A DNA stretch of 64,000 bases from Rhizobiaceae bacterium (GTDB lineage Bacteria > Pseudomonadota > Alphaproteobacteria > Rhizobiales > Rhizobiaceae). The stretch spans positions 744,001 to 808,000 of the forward strand of contig JAEPQK010000001.1 in the NCBI GenBank assembly GCA_017640615.1, in the 5' to 3' direction. Positions 1-7,902 of this stretch are shown piece by piece (positions within the stretch are counted from its first letter, which is position 1; the number at the start of each line of letters is the position of its first letter). The translations under genes and the position numbers were made by a program. The notes under the pieces were generated by a model. It saw only the letters and a program-made list of their open reading frames with translations, was not told where the DNA came from and ran no database searches.

Positions 1-160
1 TCTCGACCGTCTGGCCACCCACATCCTCGCATTCGAGGGCGACAGCCATATCGAGTGGTTCGAAGGCAATTTCGAAGATTACGAGGCTGACAAGGTGCGC
101 CGGCTGGGGCCCGACGCAGTCAATCCGAAGCGCGTGACGTATAAACGGCTGACAAGGTAG
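1..160 (+). CDS. ettA: EttA, ABC-F translation factor (C-terminal end only)
   Basis: The window opens inside this gene; reading from base 2 gives 52 residues ending in a TAG at 158-160. The tail contains the stretches HIEWFEGNF and KRVTYKRLTR, which match the end of energy-dependent translational throttle protein A, an ABC-F ATPase that binds the ribosomal E site and gates entry into elongation according to ATP level. Both ABC domains lie outside the window, so identification rests on the tail alone, but that tail is distinctive. Confidence 0.85.
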   Translation, partial: LDRLATHILAFEGDSHIEWFEGNFEDYEADKVRRLGPDAVNPKRVTYKRLTR

Positions 161-203
161 CTGTTTGTGCGGTTACTGGCTCATCCTTCCTGGTAACGCT
201 TTG

Positions 204-217
204 CATACGGCCGTATG
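204..217. promoter_or_regulatory. Perfect 14-bp palindrome, operator candidate
   Basis: CATACGGCCGTATG is its own reverse complement and lies in the 167-bp gap between ettA and the ketoacyl synthase gene, about 110 bp before the latter's start. Length and symmetry suit a dimeric TetR-type repressor, but no such regulator is encoded in the window, so the assignment is an inference. The rest of the gap shows nothing else recognisable apart from a GGAGAGGG ribosome site at about 307-314. Confidence 0.35.
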
Positions 218-327
218 AAAGAATTGCCTGGAATTTCACGGGTGTTTCGCACTAGGTTGGTAGCAGCCAAGTGGGACGCGTAGCTCCGCGCGCAGTGGGC
301 GCAGGCGGAGAGGGACAGTAACAGGCG

Positions 328-1518
328 ATGAACATGTTGAGGCGGGTTGACGAATCGGTGCTGTCAGGCAGCGCCGGACACTCAGAACACAGGCTTTTGC
401 AGCGCGCATGCATTTCCGGCATCGGCGTCGAGGTGCCGGAGCATGTCATCACCAATGACGAGCTTGTCGCCAGCTTCAATGCTTGGGTGGCCAAGGAGAA
501 TGTGAAGCGCGAAGCAGAAGGGCTCGAGCCGCTTCCCGGTTCGAGTGTCGAGTTCATCGAATATGCCTCGGGCGTGAAATCGCGCCATGTGCTGGTGCCC
601 GACGGTATTTTGGACCCTGACCGCATGACGCCGCGTATTCCGGAGCGGCCCGACGACCAGATTTCGGTCATGGCAGAGTTCGGTGTCGCCTCGGCCAAGA
701 AGGCGCTGTCGGATGCCGGCGTCGAGGCGTCAGAGGTCGACATGGTGATCTGCTCCGCATCGCATCAGCAGCGGCCTTATCCGGCGATTGCGATTGAAAT
801 TCAGAAAGAGCTCGGCACGTCGGGCTCGGCCTTCGATATGAGCCTCGGTTGTTCGTCGGCCGCGGCCGGCCTGCACATGGCGTTCAATCTGGTGCGCACG
901 GGTGCGCAGCGCCGCGTGCTGGTGGTGACGCCTGAGGTCATCACCGGGCATCTCAACTTCCGCGACCGGCAGACGCATTTCATCTTCGGCGATGCCTCGT
1001 CGGCGCTGCTTGTCGAAGCGCTGGAGGGTGAGGAACAGCGGGCCGGGCGGTTCGAGATCGTCGACACGCGCACCTGGACGCAGTTTTCCAACAATATCCG
1101 TACCAATTTTGGCTTCCTGAACCGCGCCGCGCAGGAAGACACGTCTTCCGTGCCGATGGCCGGCAACATGATCAAGCAGGTCGGCAACCGCGTCTTCAAG
1201 GAAGTGACGGTAGCGGGCCATAAATTCATCGTCGATTTTCTCGACGAGCACGGCCACAAGCCGCAGGACATTCGCCGCTTCTGGCTGCATCAGGCCAATG
1301 CGCGAATGAACGCGATGATCCTGAAGCTCTCCTTCGGCCATGATGTGGGTCAGGACCGCGCGCCGACCGTACTGGAAGAGCTCGGCAACACGGCAGCGGC
1401 TGGTGCGATCGTTGCGATGGAGCGCACGCATGCCGACATGAAACCCGGCGAGCACGGGCTTTTGTGCGCGTTTGGAGCAGGCTATTCGATCGGCGGTGCG
1501 CTTCTGCGCATGATGTAA
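328..1518 (+). CDS. Beta-ketoacyl-ACP synthase III family protein
   Basis: A 396-residue thiolase-fold enzyme. The catalytic triad of the FabH family is visible: Cys175 in SLGCSSAAAG, His321 in FWLHQANARMN and Asn354 in EELGNTAAAG. FabH condenses an acyl-CoA starter with malonyl-ACP. This protein is longer than housekeeping FabH (about 320 residues), with an extra N-terminal segment (roughly residues 45-110, including SGVKSRHVL and PERPDDQ), and its Cys context differs from the usual AACSG. It therefore belongs to the larger KAS III subfamily, whose starter may be a medium-chain acyl-CoA. The first 25 residues look non-conserved, so the real start could be slightly downstream. It stands alone, with a palindrome upstream. 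Confidence 0.85.
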   Translation: MNMLRRVDESVLSGSAGHSEHRLLQRACISGIGVEVPEHVITNDELVASFNAWVAKENVKREAEGLEPLPGSSVEFIEYASGVKSRHVLVPDGILDPDRMTPRIPERPDDQISVMAEFGVASAKKALSDAGVEASEVDMVICSASHQQRPYPAIAIEIQKELGTSGSAFDMSLGCSSAAAGLHMAFNLVRTGAQRRVLVVTPEVITGHLNFRDRQTHFIFGDASSALLVEALEGEEQRAGRFEIVDTRTWTQFSNNIRTNFGFLNRAAQEDTSSVPMAGNMIKQVGNRVFKEVTVAGHKFIVDFLDEHGHKPQDIRRFWLHQANARMNAMILKLSFGHDVGQDRAPTVLEELGNTAAAGAIVAMERTHADMKPGEHGLLCAFGAGYSIGGALLRMM

Positions 1519-1602
1519 CGATCAGCGGGCGCGATCCCTCGGATCAATCATATTTGCTGACGCCGCTGCGTGGCATGCTGCGCGCTCGCAACGGAGGATT
1601 CG

Positions 1603-2217
1603 ATGCTGGACAGTTTTGCGCGCCGCGACGAAGGGCCCGACATCGTGCCGGCCAGGAAGCTGCTGGGCGAAGTGGCCGGTGTCTACGATGCGCCGTTAGG
1701 TCATTTCCAGAGCCGCGATGTGGATGAACTTACGCTGACTTTCGAGGGCGTGGAGGGCGATTTCCATGCCGGCATCACGCGGCGCTCGGGCAGCCGTGAG
1801 CCCTGGTATCCGCGCGGCACGGAAATGCGCAACGAGCGGCAGATTTCGATCGTCGCGCCCGACGAACTTGCGGAGATCGCGCGGCGCATGGAAATCCGCG
1901 AGCTGCGGCCGGAATGGGTCGGCGCCAATCTGCTGATTTCCGGCGTGCCGCAGCTTTCCATGCTGCCAGCCGGCACGCTGCTGTTCTTATCAGGCGGCGT
2001 GACGATCAAGGTCGACAGCCAGAACCATCCCTGCCGCATTGCCGGCCGCGCGGTGGCGGAAAACGCGCATATGCGCGACCACGAGGCCGGCTCGCTGCTT
2101 TTCCCCAGGGCTGCGAAGCGCCTGCGCGGGCTCGTCGCCTGGGTCGAAAAACCCGGCACGATCAAACGCGGCGAACAGGTTTCGGTGCGGGTGCCGGAGC
2201 AATGGATATATAGTTAG
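1603..2217 (+). CDS. MOSC domain-containing protein
   Basis: A 204-residue protein whose middle part carries MOSC-domain features: an early FEGVEGDFHAG block, RQISIVAPDEL, RPEWVGANLLISGVP, and a cysteine in QNHPCRIAGR. MOSC domains occur at the C terminus of molybdenum-cofactor sulfurases and in stand-alone sulfur-carrier proteins such as YiiM, so a role in metal-sulfur cofactor handling is likely but the substrate is unknown. The ATG at 1603 is chosen over an in-frame upstream start at 1570 because GGAGG lies six bases before it. It is 84 bp after the ketoacyl synthase gene, possibly co-transcribed. Confidence 0.8.
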   Translation: MLDSFARRDEGPDIVPARKLLGEVAGVYDAPLGHFQSRDVDELTLTFEGVEGDFHAGITRRSGSREPWYPRGTEMRNERQISIVAPDELAEIARRMEIRELRPEWVGANLLISGVPQLSMLPAGTLLFLSGGVTIKVDSQNHPCRIAGRAVAENAHMRDHEAGSLLFPRAAKRLRGLVAWVEKPGTIKRGEQVSVRVPEQWIYS

Positions 2218-2311
2218 GGCAGTAGGGGAATACGGCAGTAGGGCAGTAGGCTGGTCGACCTACTTCCGAGCACGCGGGGGTAGTTGACAGGCAATCGATC
2301 ATCGAGAAGCC

Positions 2312-2359
2312 TATTCCCCTATTCCCCTATTCCCCTATTCCCCTATTCCCCTATTCCCC
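2312..2359. repeat. Tandem repeat, six copies of an 8-bp unit
   Basis: Six perfect copies of TATTCCCC follow one another. The last copy contains the stop codon of the minus-strand DUF2293 gene. About 80 bp away, at 2218-2250, lie three copies of GGCAGTAGG and one inverted copy of the unit (GGGGAATA). Perfect identity between copies suggests recent slippage expansion. Because the array extends beyond the stop codon rather than through the reading frame, a change in copy number should not alter either flanking protein. Confidence 0.9.
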
Positions 2360-2656
2360 TTCCTCCACCAGCCGCGTCGCCCTCCACCCCGTCAGCACCT
2401 GGTTGATTTCATCGACGACGAAATGCCGGGCAGCGTCGCGGTCGTAGCCTTCGTCCAGAAGTTCGTCATATTGCGTGTGGACGTGACGCACATGCGCGAC
2501 CGTTGCAATCCATACGGCAATCGAGGGCGGCAATTCGCGCATCTTGCGGGCAAGCGCGGCTTCCCGGATCGCCTCGATATCGGAATATGGCGCCATGGGG
2601 AGCAGCGCGGTCAGCGCCTTGGCGATGGCGCGCTGGCGGCCGGTGCGCGCGCTCAT
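2351..2656 (-). CDS. DUF2293 domain protein
   Basis: A 101-residue basic protein. The conserved block AVWIATVAHVRHVHTQYDELL followed by GYDRDAARHFV and EINQVLTGWRATRLV is what I recall for the DUF2293 family of alphaproteobacteria; no function is known. Its ATG overlaps the stop of the upstream trmO gene by four bases (ATGA), so the two are translationally coupled and transcribed as one unit. Its stop codon lies inside the 8-bp tandem repeat. Confidence 0.75.
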   Translation of the reverse strand: MSARTGRQRAIAKALTALLPMAPYSDIEAIREAALARKMRELPPSIAVWIATVAHVRHVHTQYDELLDEGYDRDAARHFVVDEINQVLTGWRATRLVEEGE

Positions 2657-3144
2657 GCTTTGGCGGCATCCGGTACCGAGTCGATCGAGGCAAAATAGGG
2701 CTTCACGTCGATAACCGGTGTGCCGTCAAGCAGGTCGATCGCGTCGATCTCAATCAGGCCTGTTTCGACATCGAGCGAAACGAGGCGCACGACATGCAGG
2801 CCAACCGGATTGGGCCGCACCGGCGAGCGTAGCGCGAAAGTGCCGCGCGGCGCGTCGGCATGGCGCGGGTTCTGGGTGATCAGGTCGCGGCGCGAGCGGT
2901 CGAACCAGCTCAAAAGCACGATGTGGCTGAAACGCTCCAGACCGGCCAATCCCGGCCGGTAGGGTGGGTCGATTGTCACGCTGGCCGCTTTGCCGGTTGC
3001 GCGCGCATCCGCAAGATTCTTGGGACAGGTGTCGCGGCTCTTCCACGGGGACGAGACGCGGCCGATGTAAACCACATGGCTATCGCCGGGCAGTTCGGCC
3101 GGGTCGAAACCGAGCGCTGCCTCGCCGTCGCGCTTCTCGCTCAC
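2653..3144 (-). CDS. trmO: TrmO, tRNA N6-threonylcarbamoyladenosine methyltransferase
   Basis: A 163-residue single-domain protein of the TsaA/YaeB family. TrmO uses S-adenosylmethionine to methylate t6A37 in some tRNAs, giving m6t6A next to the anticodon. Family blocks seen are CPKNLADAR near residue 40, GLERFSHIVLLSWFDRSRRDL in the middle, the TFALRSPVRPNPVGLHVVRL signature and the closing DLLDGTPVIDVKPYFASID. The length fits alphaproteobacterial members, which lack the C-terminal extension of E. coli TrmO. It shares an 87-bp divergent promoter region with the sahR-like gene and overlaps the DUF2293 gene downstream. Confidence 0.9.
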   Translation of the reverse strand: MSEKRDGEAALGFDPAELPGDSHVVYIGRVSSPWKSRDTCPKNLADARATGKAASVTIDPPYRPGLAGLERFSHIVLLSWFDRSRRDLITQNPRHADAPRGTFALRSPVRPNPVGLHVVRLVSLDVETGLIEIDAIDLLDGTPVIDVKPYFASIDSVPDAAKA

Positions 3145-3195
3145 GGCGTCATTCCCGGTCGCTGTGTGGAGAGGACTTGCTGCCAGTTTGGAAAT

Positions 3196-3217
3196 GATAT
3201 AAAGATATCTTTATATC
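3196..3217. promoter_or_regulatory. Perfect 22-bp palindrome, probable SahR operator
   Basis: The half-site GATATAAAGAT is followed directly by its exact reverse complement. The site is AT-only at its ends in a GC-rich region and finishes 14 bases before the start codon of an ArsR-methyltransferase regulator gene, just upstream of its AGGAG ribosome site. ArsR-family repressors bind such dyads, and SahR regulators are known to autoregulate and to control methionine-cycle genes, so this is most simply the operator for sahR-metF. It may also affect the divergent trmO promoter. Confidence 0.75.
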
Positions 3218-3231
3218 TAATAGGAGATGCC

Positions 3232-4245
3232 ATGCTTAGCCGGGCCTCCGTCGCGCTTGATGCGATGGTTGATACCTTGAAGGCGGCAGCCGAATCCAGC
3301 CGCCTGCGCATTCTGACGCTTTTGTCGCGCGGCGACCTCACGGTGTCCGATGTGACGGAGGTGCTCAACCAGTCGCAGCCGCGCGTGTCGCGCCATCTCA
3401 AGCTGCTGCTCGATGCGCAGCTTATCGACCGCTATCAGGAGGGCTCCTGGGCCTATTTCCGGCTGTCGGACAGCGAAGCTGCCCGAGAGTTTATCGGCGG
3501 CGTGATTGCGCGCATCGATCTCGCCGACCCGGTGATCAGCCGTGACCTGGAGCGTCTCTCGGCGGTCAAAAAGCGGCGCGAAAAGCGAGCGGCAGAATAT
3601 TTCAGCGCCAATGCGGCGAGCTGGGATCGCATCCGTTCGCTGCATGTGCCGGACCAGGCGGTGGAAGCCGCGATGCTGAAGCTGGTCGGCGAAACGCCGT
3701 TCCAGTCGATGGTCGACCTCGGCACGGGCACGGGCCGACTTCTGGAGCTTTTTGCACCGCTTTACCGGCGTGGTGTCGGCATCGACCTTTCGCGCGAAAT
3801 GCTGTCGGTGGCGCGCGCCAACCTAGATAGCGCGGGCGTTACCAACGCGCAGGTGCGGCAGGGCGATCTCTACGCACCTCCAGTGGAGCGCGATTCCGCC
3901 GATCTGGTGACTATGCATCAGGTGCTGCATTATCTGGACGACCCTGCACTTGCGGTGGCCGAGGCCGCTAGATTGCTGCGGCCCGCCGGACGGCTGCTGA
4001 TCGTGGACTTTGCGCCGCATGGGCTCGAATTCCTGCGCGAAGAACATGCGCACGTGAAACTCGGTTTTTCCGACCGGCAGATCGAGGAGTGGCTTTCCGA
4101 TGCCGGGCTCGAACTCGTTGAGAAGCGCGATTTCGACCGCCGAGCGGCGGCCGCGCCCGGCCTCACGGTCAAACTCTGGTTCTCGCGCGACCGCCGGCTT
4201 CTCATCGCCGATACCGACAACACCCCTCCCACGGAGACCGCCTGA
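3232..4245 (+). CDS. sahR: ArsR-family regulator with methyltransferase domain (SahR-like)
   Basis: A 337-residue two-domain protein. Residues about 10-95 form an ArsR winged helix (SSRLRILTLLSRGDLTVSDV then QSQPRVSRHLKLLLDAQLI). Residues about 150-260 form a class I methyltransferase fold with the SAM-binding motif MVDLGTGTGRLLELF and GIDLSREMLSVAR. In SahR the methyltransferase-like domain senses S-adenosylhomocysteine and controls methionine-cycle genes. The start at 3232 follows AGGAG and the palindromic operator; longer in-frame starts upstream would run through the operator and the opposite gene. It ends one base before metF, which fits the sahR-metF arrangement. The name is by architecture and context. 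Confidence 0.8.
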   Translation: MLSRASVALDAMVDTLKAAAESSRLRILTLLSRGDLTVSDVTEVLNQSQPRVSRHLKLLLDAQLIDRYQEGSWAYFRLSDSEAAREFIGGVIARIDLADPVISRDLERLSAVKKRREKRAAEYFSANAASWDRIRSLHVPDQAVEAAMLKLVGETPFQSMVDLGTGTGRLLELFAPLYRRGVGIDLSREMLSVARANLDSAGVTNAQVRQGDLYAPPVERDSADLVTMHQVLHYLDDPALAVAEAARLLRPAGRLLIVDFAPHGLEFLREEHAHVKLGFSDRQIEEWLSDAGLELVEKRDFDRRAAAAPGLTVKLWFSRDRRLLIADTDNTPPTETA

Positions 4246-4246
4246 T

Positions 4247-5167
4247 ATGTCCCAGTTCAGATTTTCCAGACGGCCGGACATTGGCGATAGCGTCAGCGTT
4301 TCGTTTGAGTTTTTCCCGCCCCGCAATGACGACATGGAAGCGCGGCTCTGGGAAACGGTGAAGCGGCTGGAGCCGCTCGCCCCCCACTTCGTTTCGGTGA
4401 CCTATGGCGCCGGCGGTTCGACCCGCGAGCGCACGGCGCGCACGGTGAACCGCATTCTCAACCAAAGCCGGCTGGTGCCGGCGGCCCACATGACCTGCGT
4501 CGATGCCAGCCGCGCCGAGGTAGACGAAGTCGTTGGCGAGTTCGTCTCGATGGGTATCCGCCATTTTGTGGCGCTGCGCGGCGACCCGGCGGAGGGTGTC
4601 GGCGCGCGCTATCGACCGCATCCGGAAGGCTATTCCAATGGTGCGGAGCTGGTGGCTGCGATCCGCAACCAGGGCGACTTCGACGTTTCGGTGTCTGCCT
4701 ACCCGGAAAAGCACCCGGAAAGCCCTGATTTCGCGACGGATTTCGACATGCTGAGGCGCAAGGTCGACAACGGTGCAACGCGGGCGATCACTCAGTTCTT
4801 CTTCGATAACGACCTCTACGAACGTTATGTGGAGCGTGCGCGGCGCGCAGGCATCTACATCCCGATCGTGCCTGGCATTCTGCCGGTGCACAATTTCGGC
4901 CAGGTTGCGAATTTTGCCTCGCGCTGCGGCGCGCATGTGCCAGCGTGGCTGGCCGAGCGCTTCGACGGGCTGCAGAACGACGCGCAAACACATGCGCTGG
5001 TTGCCGCTGCGGTTGCGTCGGAGCAGGTGCTCGATCTGATCGAGCGCGGCGTTTCCGACTTCCATTTCTACACGATGAACCGGGCCGATCTCGCTTTCGC
5101 CATCTGCCATATGATCGGCATCAGGCCGGGGCTGGCGAATGGCGGCTCCGATGCCGCCGCAGCCTAA
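4247..5167 (+). CDS. metF: MetF, methylenetetrahydrofolate reductase
   Basis: A 306-residue TIM-barrel flavoenzyme that reduces 5,10-methylenetetrahydrofolate to 5-methyltetrahydrofolate, the methyl donor for methionine synthase. Signature blocks are VSFEFFPPRND near the N terminus (catalytic Glu in FEFFPP), FVSVTYGAGGSTRERT, HMTCVDASR, HFVALRGDP, SVSAYPEKHPESPDF, TRAITQFFFDNDLY and VPGILPVHNF, ending with the family's GVSDFHFYTMNRADL. The ATG at 4247 lies one base after the regulator's stop, with GGAG about ten bases before it, so the gene is translationally coupled to sahR and presumably controlled by S-adenosylhomocysteine. Confidence 0.95.
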   Translation: MSQFRFSRRPDIGDSVSVSFEFFPPRNDDMEARLWETVKRLEPLAPHFVSVTYGAGGSTRERTARTVNRILNQSRLVPAAHMTCVDASRAEVDEVVGEFVSMGIRHFVALRGDPAEGVGARYRPHPEGYSNGAELVAAIRNQGDFDVSVSAYPEKHPESPDFATDFDMLRRKVDNGATRAITQFFFDNDLYERYVERARRAGIYIPIVPGILPVHNFGQVANFASRCGAHVPAWLAERFDGLQNDAQTHALVAAAVASEQVLDLIERGVSDFHFYTMNRADLAFAICHMIGIRPGLANGGSDAAAA

Positions 5168-5181
5168 TTCTGCGTAGAATC

Positions 5182-5210
5182 GGAAAGGCCGGCTTGAAGC
5201 CGGCCTTTCC
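5182..5210 (+). terminator. Hairpin terminator after metF
   Basis: A perfect 12-bp inverted repeat (GGAAAGGCCGGC and its complement) around a 5-base loop lies 15 bases after the metF stop. No T-run follows, so it may act as a bidirectional or processing hairpin; the small minus-strand gene ends just beyond it. The 386-bp interval 5168-5553 otherwise holds that small gene and about 230 bp (5324-5553) in which I see nothing. Confidence 0.65.
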
Positions 5211-5236
5211 CTGATTCAGTCCCTGACAGGTGGGCC

Positions 5237-5323
5237 TCAGGGAAGCAGCCCCACAACGGCTGCGCCTATGAAAGCGAATACGGCACAGAACACCAATGTG
5301 TTGATTGGTCTGGAAAGTCCCAT
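5237..5323 (-). CDS. Small 28-residue single-pass membrane protein
   Basis: On the minus strand an AGGAGG ribosome site at about 5331-5336 is followed seven bases later by ATG at 5323 and a 28-codon frame: MGLSRPINTLVFCAVFAF then IGAAVVGLLP. Residues 8-27 are one continuous hydrophobic helix. The strong ribosome site at ideal spacing and the complete membrane helix argue that it is real although very short. Function unknown; a small membrane-associated peptide. It lies between the metF terminator and the EamA gene and is convergent with metF. Confidence 0.6.
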   Translation of the reverse strand: MGLSRPINTLVFCAVFAFIGAAVVGLLP

Positions 5324-5553
5324 GTCATAGCCTCCTCTTTCGACTATGTGCAGAGTCTATGTCAGACGCGGCTCCAAACAAGCGGATATTATGCTGCAAT
5401 GCAGCGCCAGCGGGAAAATTCCATCCAGCAATTTCCTCCAGGTGGGCCATTTCATTGTGCATTTCGGCTGCCGCTGCCTGTTGAAAATTTTCTTTAATCC
5501 GAACCTCGAAGAAAATAGGTTACGTTGCGTCAGCTGGTGCCGGATGACGAATT

Positions 5554-6537
5554 TCAGCGACGTGCGAAAATGCGCCCATCGACCACCACCAATCCCAGTC
5601 CGATAAGCGCCATTCCGGCCATCTCAAACAGCTCCAGCCGCTCTCCGAGGAAGGCGGTTCCAAGCAGTATTGCGCTCACCGGGACGATGAGCGTGACCAG
5701 AGATGCATTGGTGGCGCCTGCGGACGAAAGTATTGAAAAATATAGGATATAGGCGAATGCGGTGGCCAGAAGCGCCAGACCCGCAACCGACCACCATGCG
5801 CCCGACGACACGCCGGTAAAGCCCGATACGCCGTCAATCGCCAGCACGACAGGGATCATGATGAAAGTGGACGCTGTGAGCTGCCCGGTCGCCAGTAGCT
5901 CGGGCGCAACGCCTTTGAAGCGCCGCGCGAATATGAAGGCAAATCCATAGGATAGGGCCGTGCCTATCAGTGCCAGTTTGGCCCAGACTGGTCCGCCGAG
6001 CCCGGCGACGACGCCCGGGCCAACCATGATCGCCGTGCCGGCAATGCCGAGCACGATGCCGGTCGCCTTGAGGCGGGTCAGCTTCTCGTCCGGCAAGAGG
6101 GCGTTGGCGAGCAGCATGGTCCAGAATGGCGTTGTCGCGTTGAGCACCGAGGCCAGGCCAGCGCCGATGGCTGTTTGGCCTGCAAACATCAGCGAAAAAG
6201 GGATGACGTTGTTGAGCATTGCCATTCCGGCGAAGCTCGCGGCCAGCGGTAGAGCGGCGCGGAAGGACGGCCCGCGCAGCACCAGATAGAAATGCAGCGC
6301 GGCGGCGGCGAGCGACACGCGCAGAAACACCAGTGTCAGCGGCGGGATTTCCTGAACCGCGACGCGGGCGAAGAAGAACGAACCGCCCCAGATCGTGCCG
6401 AGCAGCAGGATCAGAAACCAGTCGCGGGCCGAGATTTGCGTTTGAGGTGTCAATGTGCGGTCAGATATGGGTCGTACATGAGTGCGGATCGTAACCTCCG
6501 TGTCTGACCGCGCCACCCGAAAACAGCTCTGGTTCAT
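5554..6537 (-). CDS. EamA/DMT-family transporter
   Basis: A roughly 327-residue membrane protein of the drug/metabolite transporter superfamily with two EamA repeats and about ten membrane helices. The first repeat opens with WFLILLLGTIWGGSFFFAR and includes FLRVSLAAAAL; the second opens near WAKLALIGTALSYGFAFIFARR and ends with the typical FLGERLELFEMAGMALIGLGL. Members export amino acids or metabolites; the substrate here cannot be told. The start is uncertain: the ATG at 6537 has no clear ribosome site, a farther ATG at 6633 would overlap the opposite gene, and conserved sequence begins only about 38 codons in, so a later TTG start is possible. Confidence 0.8.
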   Translation of the reverse strand: MNQSCFRVARSDTEVTIRTHVRPISDRTLTPQTQISARDWFLILLLGTIWGGSFFFARVAVQEIPPLTLVFLRVSLAAAALHFYLVLRGPSFRAALPLAASFAGMAMLNNVIPFSLMFAGQTAIGAGLASVLNATTPFWTMLLANALLPDEKLTRLKATGIVLGIAGTAIMVGPGVVAGLGGPVWAKLALIGTALSYGFAFIFARRFKGVAPELLATGQLTASTFIMIPVVLAIDGVSGFTGVSSGAWWSVAGLALLATAFAYILYFSILSSAGATNASLVTLIVPVSAILLGTAFLGERLELFEMAGMALIGLGLVVVDGRIFARR

Positions 6538-6619
6538 CAATCGGACAGTGGTGGGCAAAGAGCGTCTTTTTCGTCGCGCAGGGTGCTGATAGGCTCGCGG
6601 CATCATCAGAGGATTCCCG

Positions 6620-7840
6620 TTGCAGTCATTCAAAAATGCCCGCGAGACCGCGCTAGCGCTTCGCCCCGACGATCCGGTCTATTGCTTCCGCCCGCAGGTG
6701 CTGAAGGCCGATGCCCGGCGCTTCATGGAGCAGTTTCCCGGCAAGACGGCCTATGCGGTGAAGACCAATGGCGAGGAGCTGGTGCTGAAGACGCTGGCGG
6801 AAGCCGGCGTGGATACGTTCGATGTCGCGTCCCCTGCGGAGTTCGCGGCGGTGCGTTCCGTCGCGCCCAATGCCGAGATGCTCTACATGCACCCGGTGAA
6901 GGCGCAGTCCGACATCAGGCTGGCGCTCGAGCAATACGGCATTCGCGTCATTGCCATCGACCATGAGGACGAGATCACCAAGCTGACGCGGGTGGTGCGC
7001 GCGCTCGACATCGATCCGGGTTCGATGACCGTGTTTGTGCGTATCCAGACTAAAGGCGGCGCAGCCTACGAGCTTTCCAAAAAGTTCGGCGCGGGACCGG
7101 CGGCCGCGGTGGAGCTTATCGACCGGCTGTCACGTACTGGTTACAAGGTCGGCATCTGCTTTCATGTCGGCAGCCAGATCAACGACCCGGAGACATACGA
7201 GCGCGCACTCGCCTCGGCCGACTGGGTGCGCAACCGCTGCACTGCCGAGATTGCCGGGCTCGACGTCGGCGGCGGATTTCCCGCCGAATATGGCCATGAC
7301 CCGAACCGCCGCGCGCCCGACCTTCCGTCGCAAGACGAGCTGATGGCGCGGCTGAGGGCCGACCTCACCGAATGGGGTTTCGATGAGGTGCCGTTGGTGG
7401 CGGAACCCGGCCGCGTGATCGTTGCGCGTGCATTTTCGCTGATCGTGCGCGTGCTTCTACGCAAGGGCCGGCGGCTCTACATCAATGACGGTATCTGGGC
7501 CTCGCTGTCGGACAGCTGGACCGGCAAGATCACACTGCCGGCGCGTTTCATCCCCGATCCCGCGATCCGCTCGCGCAACGGCAAGCCGGACAACATCGTA
7601 CCATTCAAAGTGTGCGGCGCGACTTGCGACAGCGTCGATATTCTGTCGCGGCCGTTCTGGCTGCCGGAGACGATCGACACCGGCGACTGGATCGAGATCG
7701 GCCATATCGGCGCCTATTCGCTGTCACTCAGAACGCGCTTCAACGGTTTCTATCCCGACACCTTCGTGGAAGTGACGACTTCTTTCGAGGAAGGAGACGC
7801 GCCGCAGGGGTTTGCTAGCCTAGAAACGATGGCAGACTAG
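6620..7840 (+). CDS. Type III PLP-dependent decarboxylase (ornithine/lysine/arginine type)
   Basis: A 406-residue alanine-racemase-fold decarboxylase. Residues 25-280 form the PLP barrel: Lys48 in AYAVKTN is the expected Schiff-base lysine, ICFHVGSQ and GLDVGGGFP are cofactor-contact loops and VAEPGRVIVA binds the phosphate. The C-terminal barrel carries the catalytic cysteine, Cys336 in CGATCDSVDIL. These are hallmarks of ornithine and related basic amino acid decarboxylases that make putrescine or cadaverine; specificity cannot be decided by eye. The start is TTG at 6620, supported by AGAGGA eight bases upstream. KTN replaces the commoner KAN after the lysine position. It is divergent from the EamA gene and 62 bp before the VOC gene. 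Confidence 0.85.
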   Translation: MQSFKNARETALALRPDDPVYCFRPQVLKADARRFMEQFPGKTAYAVKTNGEELVLKTLAEAGVDTFDVASPAEFAAVRSVAPNAEMLYMHPVKAQSDIRLALEQYGIRVIAIDHEDEITKLTRVVRALDIDPGSMTVFVRIQTKGGAAYELSKKFGAGPAAAVELIDRLSRTGYKVGICFHVGSQINDPETYERALASADWVRNRCTAEIAGLDVGGGFPAEYGHDPNRRAPDLPSQDELMARLRADLTEWGFDEVPLVAEPGRVIVARAFSLIVRVLLRKGRRLYINDGIWASLSDSWTGKITLPARFIPDPAIRSRNGKPDNIVPFKVCGATCDSVDILSRPFWLPETIDTGDWIEIGHIGAYSLSLRTRFNGFYPDTFVEVTTSFEEGDAPQGFASLETMAD

Positions 7841-7902
7841 CGCGTGCTGTCATTCACTCCAGGCCGGTCCTAATCTCAACGCAGCTACCGGAGGTTTGAA
7901 CG

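Noticed and set aside
2312..2359. Phase variation of the DUF2293 protein by the 8-bp repeat
   Set aside because: The stop codon is within the first repeat encountered by the gene, so adding or losing distal copies does not change the reading frame or length.
3145..3231. SAM or SAH riboswitch upstream of sahR-metF
   Set aside because: Only 87 bases separate the divergent genes and they are taken up by the palindrome and ribosome site; no riboswitch core or pseudoknot elements are visible.
4202..5110. Long minus-strand frame opposite metF
   Set aside because: MetF is unmistakable on the plus strand and the antisense translation has no domain features; long antisense frames are common at this GC content.
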